The translations under genes were made by a program, and so were the position numbers. This document shows positions 22,323 to 34,096 of a stretch of DNA of 64,000 nt, in pieces. The notes below the pieces were generated by a model, which made no database searches, was not told where the DNA came from, and saw only the letters and a program-made list of their open reading frames with translations. This DNA is from Chrysogorgia sp. JL179-B06 (Eukaryota > Cnidaria > Anthozoa > Scleralcyonacea > Chrysogorgiidae). Where the stretch lies: positions 2,323,921-2,387,920 of the forward strand of contig JAYKKM010000156.1 of NCBI GenBank assembly GCA_035772405.1. The letters run 5' to 3'. Each line of letters begins with the position of its first letter. The first letter of the stretch is position 1.

Positions 22323-22602
22323 GTATTAAAGGTATCAGTCTAATACCTTTTTTTCCAGATTGAAATGAATTGCCTCATTCTTATAGAACAGAGACGGAAT
22401 GGAAGAAAACAACATCTTTGTTATTGATTGTGTCATTTCAATTATCTCGTAGCTAACCACTAAAGAGTTTAGTATTCCGCAGTACCGTACCGTCCTCGCT
22501 GACGCGCGCAACGTCCTTAGCGACTGTTTGAAAGGCTTATATATATATATATATAATATACATAGCAAAGTGAAAAGGTGGTAAACTGCCAAGAATTTAG
22601 TG

Positions 22603-22646
22603 ACGAGATACTGACGTTTCGAGCGGAGCCCTTCATCAGAGTAAGA
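22603..22646 (-). ncRNA. hammerhead-ribozyme-like motif of PLE
   Basis: On the minus strand CTGATGA is followed by a short GGGC/GCTC stem II with one extra A before it, then GAAAC immediately joined to GTC, leaving a two-pair stem III. ACT before CTGATGA pairs with AGT after the cleavage triplet (stem I). Minimal stem-III hammerheads are known from PLEs. Activity cannot be judged from sequence; the extra A and short stem I may reduce it. Confidence 0.5.
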
Positions 22647-22955
22647 CAAGATGAAATAAAATAAATAGGGCTTATATAATGCCAAAAGGGTGTCACAGGT
22701 AGAAAGTAGCCAATCAAATACACGGGAAATAAACTAACTAATAATTAATGAGATGGGAAAAGTTAAATCATTTGCTATTTTTAAAGTCGATCAATACGCA
22801 GACTGAGGGGGTGGGACAAATGACAGGTCCAATATTCAAGGGGATTAGGCGATAATAATAGAAACAAAGACTTGAAAAGGAATGAAAGTGCATAAGCTGA
22901 TGATAAAAAGTTCCAAGCAACTAAAATAATAAAAAACTAAAAAACTTTTAGGAAA

Positions 22956-23260
22956 TTAAATAAAAGAAAAATGTTCGTTAAGACCAAGAGGATGTGTGGT
23001 GCCAAGTTTAAAAATGAGACGCTTCTCTTGCCGCTTGCAGTTATCATTGCCACCGGAAATGGGAAGGATGGCACAGACTTTCATGTCTGAAACCAAATGG
23101 TTGGAGCTGTTGAAATGGCGGGCTACAGGTTTGTCACCATCATTGATCCTCACGGAACGAAGATGTTCAGCAAACCTGTCTGAAAGACGTCGCCCAGTTT
23201 CACCGATGTAGATTTTAGGGCATTTATCGCATGAAATGCAATAAATTATGTTGGTGGACG
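22956..23260 (-). pseudogene. PLE GIY-YIG endonuclease domain
   Basis: The minus-strand translation includes IIYCISCDKCPKIYIGET, the CxxC-containing GIY-YIG core, then GRRLSDRFAEHLRSVRIN with the catalytic Arg/His helix. ARHFNSSNHLVSDMKVC and RLIFKLGTTHPLGLNEHFSF complete the C-terminus and the stop. This domain nicks DNA for PLE integration. The domain itself is open from about 23260 to the stop at 22956. Confidence 0.8.
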
Positions 23261-23402
23261 TGCATGAAAAAGCATGACGGATTGTGTGGTCGAATTTGGG
23301 GGCAGTAATAACTGTAGTGGGATTGAGAAAAGCGCATGTGTTACAGCGGGAACGGCTGCAAGAAAATGTTCCGGCTGGTGCCGAGGTATTTTGTTTAAGG
23401 GC

Positions 23403-24263
23403 CAGGCCTCATTAAAGTGTGCGAGCGTGCGAGAGCCGCTCGCAGGCACATTTTCAATTTGTGCAGGCACAAATTTTTTGCTGATTTTTAGCTAATTATT
23501 AAAACTGTGTTTACAAAGTATGACGTTCGCAGGCACTATATTTATAATTCAGAAAGTTTGTGCAGGCACAAAGATTTTATTTTTTAGTTCATTAGCTGTT
23601 TTTACATGACGTATACGTTTTCAAAATAATATTTTTGTCAGGAGCATGTCGCGATGTAAGATTTTTCAGGTTTATTGCATGCAATGCAAGTTTTTCGTTG
23701 AAAAGCCTACAGGTCACGAAAATAAAAAGAAATGATTGATCGCATCGCGTGCAAACTAAGGTACGCTTATAGACAACGAACAAATAATATCGTTTGCGGC
23801 AACTTTCCCCACTTCGCGGCTTTACTCGCTTGAGACCTAACGGCTAACTCAATGACCAGAATGACAGTTTCAGCAGCCCTTTAAGTTCCAAGTCGCTGTG
23901 GCTCGACTACATCCAATTCAATTTGAATTTTTCTGATGTGTGATGTTTGGAAGTTATATTTCAAATGTGAGACGGAGAACTTTTCTGGGATTTCAAAGTC
24001 AGATCGAGTGTCTTTTGAAAAGGCGAGCCGAAAACGAGCGAGCCTTTTCAACGCACGAGGAGTTTTAACGAGTTTGAGAATTTAATTGCAAGTGTTTTGT
24101 CACAAAGATTTTGAAATCTACTTGTCATGTTACCGTACTACCTATATACTATTGAAGTTTTCCAAACAGCTTGTTTCCCATGGTTTGCACACAAAATTTT
24201 CGCAGGCACATTTCCAACTTCTAATTTCTGCTTTCAGGCACAAAAAAATATTGATGAGGCCTG
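23403..24263. mobile_element. non-autonomous hAT element in PLE, 8-bp TSD
   Basis: Termini CAGGCCTCAT and ATGAGGCCTG are inverted. Both flanks carry TTAAGGGC (23395-23402 and 24264-24271), the 8-bp TSD expected of hAT transposases. Subterminal GCAGGCACA motifs recur near both ends (about 23451, 23463, 23528, 23564, 24201, 24236), plausible transposase-binding repeats. No transposase ORF. It interrupts the PLE coding region between the RT linker and the endonuclease. Confidence 0.88.
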
Positions 24264-24684
24264 TTAAGGGCACTATGTACTAAGGAGTCACGAATGTTTT
24301 TATTACGGCGAAAAGATACCAAAGGGTTATCGGTGAAAATGGCTGACGTCTCAGGATCATTTTGTAAAATGTGAAAATTCCGATTGATAATATTTTTAAC
24401 TTTAAAATTGAAAGGATGAAATGTTAGAACTAAAGGAATTTTATTGTTTGAAACTCGTTCCAAAGATGGTTCAAGGGCGTCTAAACGGGGGACGAGAAAA
24501 GCTTTCTGAACGGCGAGGTCTAAAAGGTTGGTAGGGTAACCACGTTGGACAAAAAAGGATCTCATTTCCATTGATTTGGCTTGAAAATCTTGGCCGTCGC
24601 TACATAAGCGGCGAAGACGCAAGAATTGAGAGTAAGGGATGGATTGTTTAGTGTGGAAAGATGGATTGCTTAGTGTGTGAAAGT
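24264..24684 (-). pseudogene. PLE RT C-terminal/linker region
   Basis: Read from about 24680 downwards: SNPSFHTKQSIPYSQFLRLR (RT thumb), EMRSFFVQRGYPTNLL, RVSNNKIPLVLTFHPFN and NFHILQNDPETSAIF, then FRRNKNIRDSLVHSALN, which stops at the hAT insertion. These blocks and their order are those of PLEs between RT and the GIY-YIG domain. The ATG-initiated frame from 24790 includes about 35 residues antisense to the inverted endonuclease copy and is not a natural N-terminus. Confidence 0.78.
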
Positions 24685-25205
24685 CTGTGCCATCCTTCCC
24701 ATTTCCGGTGGCAACGATAACCGCAAGCGGCAAGAGAAGCGTCTCATTTTTAAACTTGGCACCACACATCCTCTTGGTCTTAACGAACATTTTTCTTTTA
24801 TTTAATTTCCTAAAAGTTTTTTAGTTTTTTATTATTTTAGTTGCTTGGAACTTTTTATCATCAGCTTATGCACTTTCATTCCTTTTCAAGTCTTTGTTTC
24901 TATTATTATCGCCTAATCCCCTTGAATATTGGACCTGTCATTTGTCCCACCCCCTCGGTCTGCGTATTGATCGACTTTAAAAATAGCAAATGATTTAACT
25001 TTTCCCATCTCATTAATTATTAGTTAGTTTATTTCCCGTGTATTTGATTGGCTACTTTCTACCTGTGACACCCTTTTGGCATTATATAAGCCCTATTTAT
25101 TTTATTTCATCTCGTCTTACTCTGATGAAGGGCTCCGCTCGAAACGTCAGTATCTCGTCACTAAATTCTTGGCAGTTTACCACCTTTTCACTTTGCTATA
25201 TATTC
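24684..25205 (+). mobile_element. inverted PLE 3' end (endonuclease C-terminus and 3' UTR)
   Basis: This is the inverted copy of 22545-23085. On the plus strand it encodes the endonuclease C-terminal residues (RQEKRLIFKLGTTHPLGLNE), a stop, then a 3' UTR with a second hammerhead-like motif at about 25113-25155. The arms are highly similar, with only isolated substitutions in the parts I compared. Confidence 0.78.
25113..25155 (+). ncRNA. second hammerhead-like motif of PLE
   Basis: Same core as the minus-strand copy at 22603-22646: CTGATGA, stem II GGGC/GCTC, GAAAC-GTC, with ACT/AGT pairing for stem I. The two copies face each other across the PLE, as expected for PLE terminal repeats. Confidence 0.5.
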
Positions 25206-25515
25206 AAAACACTGTCTACGCAGCACTCTACTTTTTTATATATATACATATATACACATATACATATATAAAGCAAGAAATAAGCAACCTTGGCTTGACA
25301 AGAAACACATTTTCGGTGTTAAATTTCACCACAGGTGGTACAAATGTACAATATTTATATTTTATGGTCAGATGCTTTAATTTACTATTTCGATTTAAAA
25401 CTGCTTTTATTTCACAGCCAGAAGTATTTAATTCTTTTCACTTCATTACATTAACAATATATAACATCTCAATATATAAATCATCCATGTACTGTAGTAT
25501 CCGCTGTATCGCCTA

Positions 25516-26128
25516 CAGTAAAAACCCGCAGCCTGAAATTTGGCATTTAGACACCCATTTTATAAGAACCCAGTCAGCCTAAAATTTAAAATAGGTTCTT
25601 ATTTGGGAGGTCAGTTTCAGTTACAGTTATAGTACAGAACAGAACAGAACAGAACAGAACAGAACAGAACAGAACAGAACAGAACAGATTTATTTGTGCC
25701 ATTAAATAAGAAAATTATAACACAAAAGTTATTTATAAATTACATTGAAACAAATCACTAAAGCACTGGCTATTTAGAATAGCAAAGCTAATCTAGCTAT
25801 TAGTAGCACTAAATCAGGTGTAAACTGAATATAAATAAAAGTAAAAAGGGGCATTTTGTATTGCAATGGAGTAATAGAATTTGAATATGTTACTGAAGTC
25901 ATTAATCATAATTTTACCTAATACATATGTGTAGTAATTTATTGGACTGCATAGGACCACACCCAGGTTATACGTCTGTATCTACAAACTCATGACCCAC
26001 AGTCTTTGAAAAATAAGAACCTATTTAAGAACCTAAACAGCCTGATTTTTTCTTATGCATCAAATATATAAGAACCTATTCAGGCTGACCTGGAAAAATG
26101 TAGGTTCTTATACGCCGGGTTTTTACTG
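25516..26128. mobile_element. Tc1/mariner-like non-autonomous element, TA TSD
   Basis: Termini CAGTAAAAACCCG and CGGGTTTTTACTG are perfect inverted repeats, with TA on each side (25514-25515 and 26129-26130). AAGAACCTATT-type motifs recur internally near both ends in opposite orientation. No transposase. A minus-strand LINE 3' end is nested inside. Confidence 0.82.
25634..25930 (-). mobile_element. LINE/SINE 3' end with (GAACA)n tail
   Basis: A pentanucleotide GAACA tract (25634-25686) adjoins GATTTATTTGTGCCATTAAA. On the minus strand this reads as an AATAAATC-type 3' end with a TGTTC tail, like the other LINE ends in the window. No coding sequence remains. It lies within the Tc1/mariner-like element. 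Confidence 0.45.
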
Positions 26129-26533
26129 TATTTCACAAGGAAAAGCTCCCAACACTGGAGTTCAATACTTCAATAATATGGAAACAAAGAGCAATTATTT
26201 ATAACAATTTTGAAGCTTTGATATGATGACTAGAACTTATCTGACGAAAGGAAAACATTCTTGAATCCATATTTAGCAAAATAAAGGCACAAGTCCCCCT
26301 TCAAAGGCAAGAACGACGCGAATATTTGTATATCTAACAACGCAATCCGGTCGGTCGATCGGTTAGTCGTGGTCAGTTGCCCACTGTTTATTCGCGTGAA
26401 GTTTTTTCATAAATATAGTAATTATATTATACAAGCAGTACAAGCAGTACAAATAATATAACTTAACAAAAACAAACACTCACATTCGTTGCTAACAGGG
26501 CGATGGCAAAGATGGCGACTTGTAAGTTGTAAC

Positions 26534-26782
26534 CAGTGAGCTCTATATATATATATATCTGGAGGGCTATCTGCCAGTCATTGGCCAGGCAAAAAGTGAA
26601 GCCCAAGATGGCCGACTTTGCACGTCAGTTTCAGTCCCCTACGCGGTTTATATATACGAAATTGACGTAAAAACCGCGCAGGGGACTGAAACTGACGTGC
26701 AAAGTCGGCCATCTTGGGCTTCACTTTTTGCTCGGGCAGATAGCCCTCCAGATATATATATATATATATATAGAGCTCACTG
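26534..26782. mobile_element. hAT foldback MITE, copy 1 (8-bp TSD GTTGTAAC)
   Basis: Ends CAGTGAGCTC and GAGCTCACTG, followed inward by TA tracts and about 95-bp inverted arms (AGTGAAGCCCAAGATGGCCG and its complement). Both flanks are GTTGTAAC (26526-26533 and 26783-26790). It is nearly identical to 42293-42539. The ORF across it comes from the palindrome. Confidence 0.9.
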
Positions 26783-26930
26783 GTTGTAACTTGTCCGATT
26801 ATTTTTCTGCGCATGTGCGAGTTTTCGTCATTCTGGACGTCACTCAGCAAGCGTCAAAGCAGCAGGAAAAAATGATGCGCGCGGGGACGAGAAACTATTG
26901 ATTTTTTTTACTTGGCCTTAAAGACATACA

Positions 26931-27869
<939 letters not shown>

Positions 27870-27937
27870 CCCCTGCAAGGCGGAAAGCGGGGCGAGCGAG
27901 GCGCGAAGGGGCTACTGGGAAACTTGCAAGGCGTCTC

Positions 27938-28103
27938 GGATTTAGAAGTTAGTCGCATAAATTAGATTTAGAATTTGCAATTCAAAATACCTGTGAATAA
28001 CAATCCTATTGGATAGGTTTTTGTTCTGAATTATTCTTAAGAAAAGCATAACCAATAGGGTTGTTCATGAAGTGTCTAATTTATGCGACTAACTTCTAAA
28101 TCC
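27938..28103. mobile_element. MITE with ~29-bp inverted ends
   Basis: Starts GGATTTAGAAGTTAGTCGCA and ends with its inverted partner TGCGACTAACTTCTAAATCC. About 107 bp of AT-rich sequence lies between the arms. No clear TSD is visible. Confidence 0.7.
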
Positions 28104-28254
28104 GCGCCTGGCTGGATAATAACCCTCTCTCCTCTATGGCGCGGCGAGCTGGACAAATCGATGTTGTGTCTACTTGATGAGGACAGTATATGTTTAATGT
28201 GACGACACTACACCTTTAATATGATGATGCACCTTTAAGATGAATACAAAGACT

Positions 28255-28680
28255 TTGACGAGGTCGACCTTTGAAGTGATGACACACCTTTGAAATGATG
28301 ATCGACCTTTGAAATGATGACCGACCTTTGAAGTGATGACCGACCTTTGAAATGATGACCGACCTTTGAAATGATGACCGACCTTTGAAATGATGACCGA
28401 CCTTTGAAGTGATGACCGACCTTTGAAATGATGACCGACCTTTGAAATGATGATCGACCTTTGAAGTGATGACCGACCTTTGAAATGATGACCGACCTTT
28501 GAAATGATGACCGACCTTTGAAATGATGACCGACCTTTGAAATGATGATCGACCTTTGAAATGATGATCGACCTTTGAAATGATGACCGACCTTTGAAAT
28601 GATGACCGACTTTTGAAATGATGACGACCTTTGAAATGATGACCGACCTTTGAAATGATGATCGACCTTTGAAATGATCA
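28255..28680. repeat. 19-bp minisatellite (GACCGACCTTTGAAATGAT)
   Basis: About 22 copies of a 19-bp unit vary at a few positions (GACC/GATC, AAATG/AAGTG). Because 19 is not a multiple of three, the ORFs cycle through three frames and give a false 19-residue peptide repeat. The same unit occurs inverted at 33975-34096. Confidence 0.92.
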
Positions 28681-28689
28681 TAGGCCCGC

Positions 28690-30110
28690 AACCTTAGAAA
28701 TCAGCGGTAAAACCAAACGATTTATATTATATGGATTGGAATTGATTGGAATTAAGGCAACACTATAAACAACAACGTAGAAATACGTCAAATCAGTCAA
28801 ATGCAGGTACTACAAAATACAATGATTCACTCTATAAACTTCTGTGATGTTTAAAATTTCTTATAGAAAATCCACATGCACAGCCAGAATGCCAATTTAA
28901 GAAATAATAGTTATACACCTGAAACTCAAAGTGGTCAGTTTCCATACTTTTATTGTGATTAGGCAGTGCCATACCTCCTTTATTGGGGAGCTAATATAGG
29001 GCTATTTTGCTGCTGCCTCCTTCTCTTGGACCCTTATAGACCTTATAATAGCATGGTTCAAATCGTTCAATTCTTACTGTGACCAACCCTCCAGGGTACC
29101 CCCCTGGGATTTGCATATTTTTAATTACTAAACTGCATATTCCCCACCCCCTGGCACATGAAAAAAGACAATTTACACCCCGGGGACTGCAATTTGCATT
29201 TATAGATATTCGGAACAATGCCAAAGCTGTAGATATTAAAAGTAATTTCAATTTAACCCTGGGGTTTGCCTGGGGGGTGTGGTGCGGTGGTCACAGCCAG
29301 AAATAAAATTTAATAGATTTTAGGTAGAGCTTGGTGACTACGAAAGGTGATACAGTACTTAAGTCCTACCCAGCCCCCTTTTGCTATACTGTGTAACAAC
29401 TGTATCTATGTGCCACCGGGTACCTGAGTTAAAGTTATTGCTTTTGCTAGGAAAAGCAAATCAATTCTGGACAGTATTATTCCAGTTAGTGCCAAATGGT
29501 GGGTTCATGATAATTATAATAGTATCAAAAACATTAAAAACATCAAAAACATTTATCTCACTTTCTTCCAAGTTCCTCTTGTCAATTGCCAAAACTATGA
29601 TCTCCTTGCAACATTAAGTTTAAATGGTCAGGTTTGAATATTAAAATCCCCTCCCAGCACTTTTTTCAGATGATGTTTAGGGAGTGGCATTATATATGAG
29701 GGAGGGGGGGGGGGGTTGGTAGGCAAATGCATAGCGGGGCAAAGAATGTTTTACTCTCCTTTATAGATTTAGGGATCAAAAACGTTTTTTTGTTGAGAGG
29801 TCACAAAAGATTAAAATACTTGTTAATCTCTGATCTCAGTGCTTTACATGGTCATCTAGCAATCTCTATTAACATCAAACAGTGCCACGCTTTTCCGTCA
29901 TTATCAAGTGGTCTTACGTCTATTCTAAAACAATGCAAGTCCATTTGCACTTATGTCTTATGATTTTGCATTTAATACTGAATTATTGAATCAAGGTGGT
30001 GATTGGTAGGGGGGGGGGGGGGGGGGCAATGAAAGTTTGCTTTGGTCCTTGAAGGTCTGAAATGTTTTTATCCTATTTGACAATGACCACTCCCTTACAC
30101 TGTATTGTAT
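28690..30110. other. no recognisable genes; G-tracts
   Basis: No family similarity is seen. G-tracts lie at about 29702-29716 and 30009-30026. Short plus-strand ORFs at 29381 and 29727 lack domains. Confidence 0.35.
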
Positions 30111-30119
30111 AATTTATTT

Positions 30120-30500
30120 GTAATTTAGAAACTCCAAGAAATGAACTTAACCATTTCGAATGACAAGAAGAATGAAAGGAAACAGAAATATCTGGCTTCA
30201 TTGAAACTTCCCAACACATGGACACACCTATTTGTATGTTTGGGGTGTACAGAAAATGGTTCATGTTCCTACTTTCCTATTGGAAAACTTCCCAAGACTC
30301 CAAAATGGGGGTGGTTATGAACTTTTGCGAACTCAGTATAGATTAACAACCAAATTAGAAATCCTATACCCAAGACAAGCTGCAAGATATAATGTTTTTC
30401 ATTTGAAGGAGGACATTGCATCAGCAAATATATATATATGTCAGACCTTTACAAAAATATTTAAATATTGAACCATTGGAACAATCACAAATAACAACAT
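30120..30500 (+). pseudogene. degenerate exon(s), E3-ligase-like invertebrate family
   Basis: Frames on the plus strand give LPNTWTHLFVCLGCTENG, then VHVPTFLLENFPRLQNGGGY, ELLRTQYR and ASANIYIC-RPLQKYLNIEPL. The combination of HTFVCL-like, FPxLxxGGGYELL and ARxYIRPLQ blocks recalls the N-terminal region of HECT/G2E3-like proteins that are numerous in cnidarians and other invertebrates (from memory, unverified). Frame changes near 30250 and 30430 indicate decay. Confidence 0.4.
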
Positions 30501-31268
30501 ATTTAAAGGTAAAAATCCCTACAATCAAATACAAAGTTGTCCAATATTACTATAATTATAGTTGCACATTTTACCTGGCTGGTTCCCAACTTTTCATTTT
30601 GAACCTTTGTGGAAGGGAATTCACAAGTAAATGTTCAAATTTTTGTGTTTTGCTACATGTACCTGAATTTATTTTTGAAGCCTGTACATTTTTGAAGTCT
30701 GTACAGCCACTGAAAGAATGGCATAGTGCTGTATTATTTGAAGTAGAGGCCAGAGTGTTGACTATAATATGACAGGTAGCTGCTTATTACAGTATACTGT
30801 ACTGTATAGCCTCTGGGCCTCAATGAAACAATTGTATTTTGGTGCAGTACTGTAGTGTACATTGTTACAATATATTGCTTATTTTACAATTAAGGTTGAA
30901 GATATTGGTCCATCAGAGAAATGTTATATTACATATAACCTTAATATATATATTATGATTATAACTAGGACAAAGTTTTGGATCCTGTCAAAGTGGAAAT
31001 TTATTAATGGTCAAAGATTAGAAAAAATAGAAAATGGCTTTTTGAGATCTACTTTATGGCACACAATAAGAGAAATGCATTATTTCCAGACACATTTTCA
31101 TTAATACACATGTATTTAATTGTCTATTGTTTGTATTTTTACATGTTATTTAAAACTACATTGATTGATATTTGTTACATAATATTTCAGTTCTTCAACT
31201 ATAGAGACTTTGTATGTTCATGTGACAAACATAAAATTTTCCAATAAACATATAATTATACTGAAAAC

Positions 31269-32131
31269 CAGTGGCGTAAATAGGAATTTTTAGCGGGGGG
31301 GGGGGGGGGGGCAAGCGTTAAAATTTCCCGACAAGTGGGCGTGGTCATGACGTCATGTGGGTGTGGCCGTAGGAAAATGCCATATTTATTCACTAATTTA
31401 TTTAACATTAAATCATTTCTACTCATGTGTTATATACATAAATTCATCTTAATTGGTCTTAAATTATGCAGTCTTTGCATGTCTTTCCGCACTATATTTT
31501 GCAATAAAAAAACTATAAACGGTTAGAAGTCAATATTGGTACTATTCTGATCTGGTTGATAAGCCAAAAATATGTACAATTACTATGTGAAAAGTTCAAC
31601 ATACAGTTGAGATTACTTTATAGATTAAAGATTTTCCTTGTTTTTGGATTTTAAAATGGCTTTTGGAGATCCCTTACAGCAATGGATGAGACATGCTCGC
31701 GATTTATAGCGATGCATTTGAGTTAGAGCAACTCTGAGTAATGTGGTAATGTTTTCGAATTGAGCTTTTGTTTTCCCAAAAAAATCAGACGATCTTCGAT
31801 ATCCCTTGGAACAGCTTCGTTATCTTCAAATTCCCAGGCGTTCAGAAGGGCGTGCATGTTCTGGTTCACTGGAAAGATCTGAATAAAAGTGGCACAAAGT
31901 TTTAAGCTTGGAAATTGGCGACACGCCGAGCGGAAGTATTCTGACAGAATGAGTTCCGGTATCGGCCTATCGCGATGTTTTGCCAATATTATCATACGCA
32001 ATGTCGCTAAAATTTATATTATTTTCAATGATTTATCTCGAAAGTCCGCATGAAATTTTCCGACAAATGGCCATCTAGACGTTGTGTGGGGGAGCGACCG
32101 CCCCCCTGCCCCCCCTATAGTTACGCCACTG
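31269..32131. mobile_element. non-autonomous hAT element, 8-bp TSD CTGAAAAC
   Basis: Ends CAGTGGCGTAAATAG and CTATAGTTACGCCACTG, each adjoining a G- or C-tract. CTGAAAAC flanks both sides (31261-31268 and 32132-32139). An internal minus-strand ORF (31723-32001, with ILSEYFRSACRQFPSLKLCA) has coding-like composition but no identifiable domain; it may be captured or derived transposase sequence. Confidence 0.88.
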
Positions 32132-32307
32132 CTGAAAACCTAATAACCTTAAAGAACAAACCAAGATATGGTGTTTCGGCTATTTTCAGGGTTCACTTCG
32201 AAATTTTGATAATTACTCATACTGTAGTCTGTAGAAATGATAACGTACTGTACATATGCAAATTATTAATAAGTACTAGTATTTACATACAAAGTCCATC
32301 TTTTATT

Positions 32308-32620
32308 AGTGTATATAATGTCTGTGGGGATTTAACATATTTGTAATCGATGGATTCTCCTGAGATAAATTGTAACATATATTGTCAGCTGAAAATTTCA
32401 TACTTTCATCACGGAAGTGATGTCATAGTGGGCATCGACTGTCTACATGAAAACCTCTTTACAGATGCCTGCTATGACATCAGTGACTTCCATCAACTTT
32501 AATAGCAAAAAAGTCTATGAAGATGAAATTTTCGGCTGACAAGATATATTACAATTTTTCTCGGAAGAATCCATAGATTACATATAATGTTAAATTCCCG
32601 CAGATGTTATAATATGCACT
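32308..32620. mobile_element. diverged foldback of the TTAA family
   Basis: The left arm starts AGTGTATATAATGTCTGTGG; the right arm ends with the complement of AGTGCATATTATAACATCTG before TTAA (32621-32624). The arms share GGATTTAACAT/GAATTTAACAT and GAAAATTTCAT, and match the 7834-8164 element in the CATCTTCATAGAC region. Arm divergence marks it as older. Confidence 0.6.
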
Positions 32621-33054
32621 TTAACCTGAACTCCTTTAGAAATTGGTAATCATTTGTTTCTTTTACAGTACTAGTCCACACCAAAACAATAGAAATTCAA
32701 AGTACATGATTATGTATTTCAATCTATATATATTTTTATTTTGGGTGGTGATGTTGGATTGTATTCACATGCCATTCAAGGTGACCTTAACTAGAATCTA
32801 TTCTATACTTACTTTTTCACTGTTATCATTGCAAACAATTCTAATAAATTCTTGGCAAATATTATTTATTCATAAAGTAAAATGTGAAAGAAGTCTTATC
32901 TAAGTGTAACTTTTAGAAAATGTTATGTTTGTCATGCGACCAACCCTCTCTATATCTTCTGTAAGTTTTAAGTTGTCATTGGTTTTAAATATGCAATAAA
33001 AAGCTGCCATATTTTATATTATGGCATAAATTTCTTTGTTTGCAGTACCTAAAT

Positions 33055-33253
33055 TTAATTTAGCTGAAATAGGAAGTTCCATGCTTCATTGTATAAATCA
33101 ATTCCATAATGATCACTACATGCCAATGGTTGTACCAGTGAATTTAAATGTCTTTTCTGTTCCTCACTAATTTCAACTTGGGTGGTTGGGACTTGTACGT
33201 GTACATAATCCTCACTGTCAAGGTTGTTTGGAATTGGATACTCTTTGTTCTTC
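33055..33253 (-). CDS. C-terminal exon of integrase-like protein
   Basis: On the minus strand an acceptor TTTAACAG at 33254-33261 opens a frame with EYPIPNNLDSEDYVHVQVPT, EISEEQKRHLNSLVQPLA and CSDHYGIDLYNEAWNF, ending at a stop at 33055. The block xxxPLxxSxxxGIDLY just before the stop recalls the C-terminus of a retroviral-type integrase-core protein family common in cnidarian and fish genomes. It pairs with the exon at 33433-33961. The catalytic core that should lie between them is absent. Confidence 0.5.
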
Positions 33254-33432
33254 CTGTTAAAGCAAGCGTCATTAGTAAATTATTTAGTAATCTATCTTCA
33301 CTATCATTAACTATTAAACTGGCACAGTACAGACTAGCCCTGCAGCAATGAAACCAGAAGAAAAATAGGGTAATATCACATGTCACTAAAGTACTAGCCA
33401 ATAATACGATTAGAGGAATCTAATAATCTTAC

Positions 33433-33961
33433 CTGATTAGTTTATGGTTTCCATCCATGTGCCAGAGTGCTAAAGGACTAACCACACTGTAACATCGCCT
33501 CTGGATTGCAGCAAACCATCTTGAGGCTGATCCAAGTGGATCACATCTCCGAAGACTCTCTCTATAAGTTGACGTTCCCGAACTAAAATACCTTGAGTCT
33601 TTAGAATTGCAAGCATTTGCCTATAACCAGATTGCGGAAACTGTCGATGAATTTCGGTCACTATTCTGTCTAGTTCTTCATCTGTATAAATGTCATGAAA
33701 CTGTGGACTTTGCAAGTCATAGAGATACCCATCATCCTCGATAACTGCCGAACTGCGTCTTATTAAATCCCAGTTTAGAAACTCCAACTGATCTCTGCTG
33801 ATAAATAATAATCTTGGCCTTCCTAAGGGTCTTTCTCCATTCCTGTTCCTGCATTGCTGAAGAGAAAGGAGTGCTTCTCCTAAAATCCTCACACAATTCA
33901 TCGAATCCACGCCACTTCCGCAGAGAAAAAAAAGATTACGGTGAAAATGTTCAGTGGACAT
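33433..33961 (-). pseudogene. integrase-like protein, N-terminal exon
   Basis: From ATG at 33961 the minus strand reads LGEALLSLQQCRNRNGERPL, GRPRLLFISRDQLEFLNW, YTDEELDRIVTEIHRQFPQS and YRQMLAILKTQGILVRERQL. After a frame change near 33505 it continues as SPLALWHMDGNHKLIR, directly followed by a GTAAG donor at 33428-33432. The LWHMDGNHKLIR block is the start of the integrase core in this family. The DDE core exons are missing before the C-terminal exon, and the frameshift suggests decay. The upstream side is the 33975 minisatellite. Confidence 0.6.
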
Positions 33962-33974
33962 GAAAACTAAATTT

Positions 33975-34096
33975 CTACGATCATCGTTTCAAAGGTCGAT
34001 CATCATTTCAAAGGTCGATCATCATAATCAAAGGTCGGTCATCACTTCAAAGGTCGGTCATCATTTCAAAGGTCGGTCATCATTTCAAAGGTCGAT
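33975..34096. repeat. 19-bp minisatellite, inverted copy
   Basis: About six units of ATCATTTCAAAGGTCGGTC, the inverse of the unit at 28255-28680. The array is cut by the foldback element starting at 34097, and one further half-unit (GGTCGATCATCAAAGG) reappears at 42166. Confidence 0.88.

Larger units (their letters stand above)
22545..24684 (-). mobile_element. Penelope-like element (PLE), 5'-truncated, split by hAT
   Basis: The minus strand carries the C-terminal part of a PLE polyprotein: RT thumb/linker first (24220-24680), then, beyond a hAT insertion, a GIY-YIG endonuclease (22956-23260), then a 3' UTR with a hammerhead-like motif (22603-22646). The 3' half (22545-23085) is repeated inverted at 24684-25205, giving a head-to-head structure typical of PLE terminal rearrangements. 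The catalytic RT motifs are missing, so this copy is dead. Confidence 0.8.

Noticed and set aside
24221..24790. 189-codon ORF as an intact PLE protein start
   Set aside because: Its first ~35 codons are antisense to the inverted endonuclease copy and its last ~13 codons read into the hAT insertion.
28255..28680. Possible CRISPR array
   Set aside because: Contiguous 19-bp units without unique spacers; eukaryotic context; a minisatellite.
28194..28691. ORFs of 165 and 148 codons with a 19-residue repeat
   Set aside because: The period is a 19-bp minisatellite read through three frames; no gene context.
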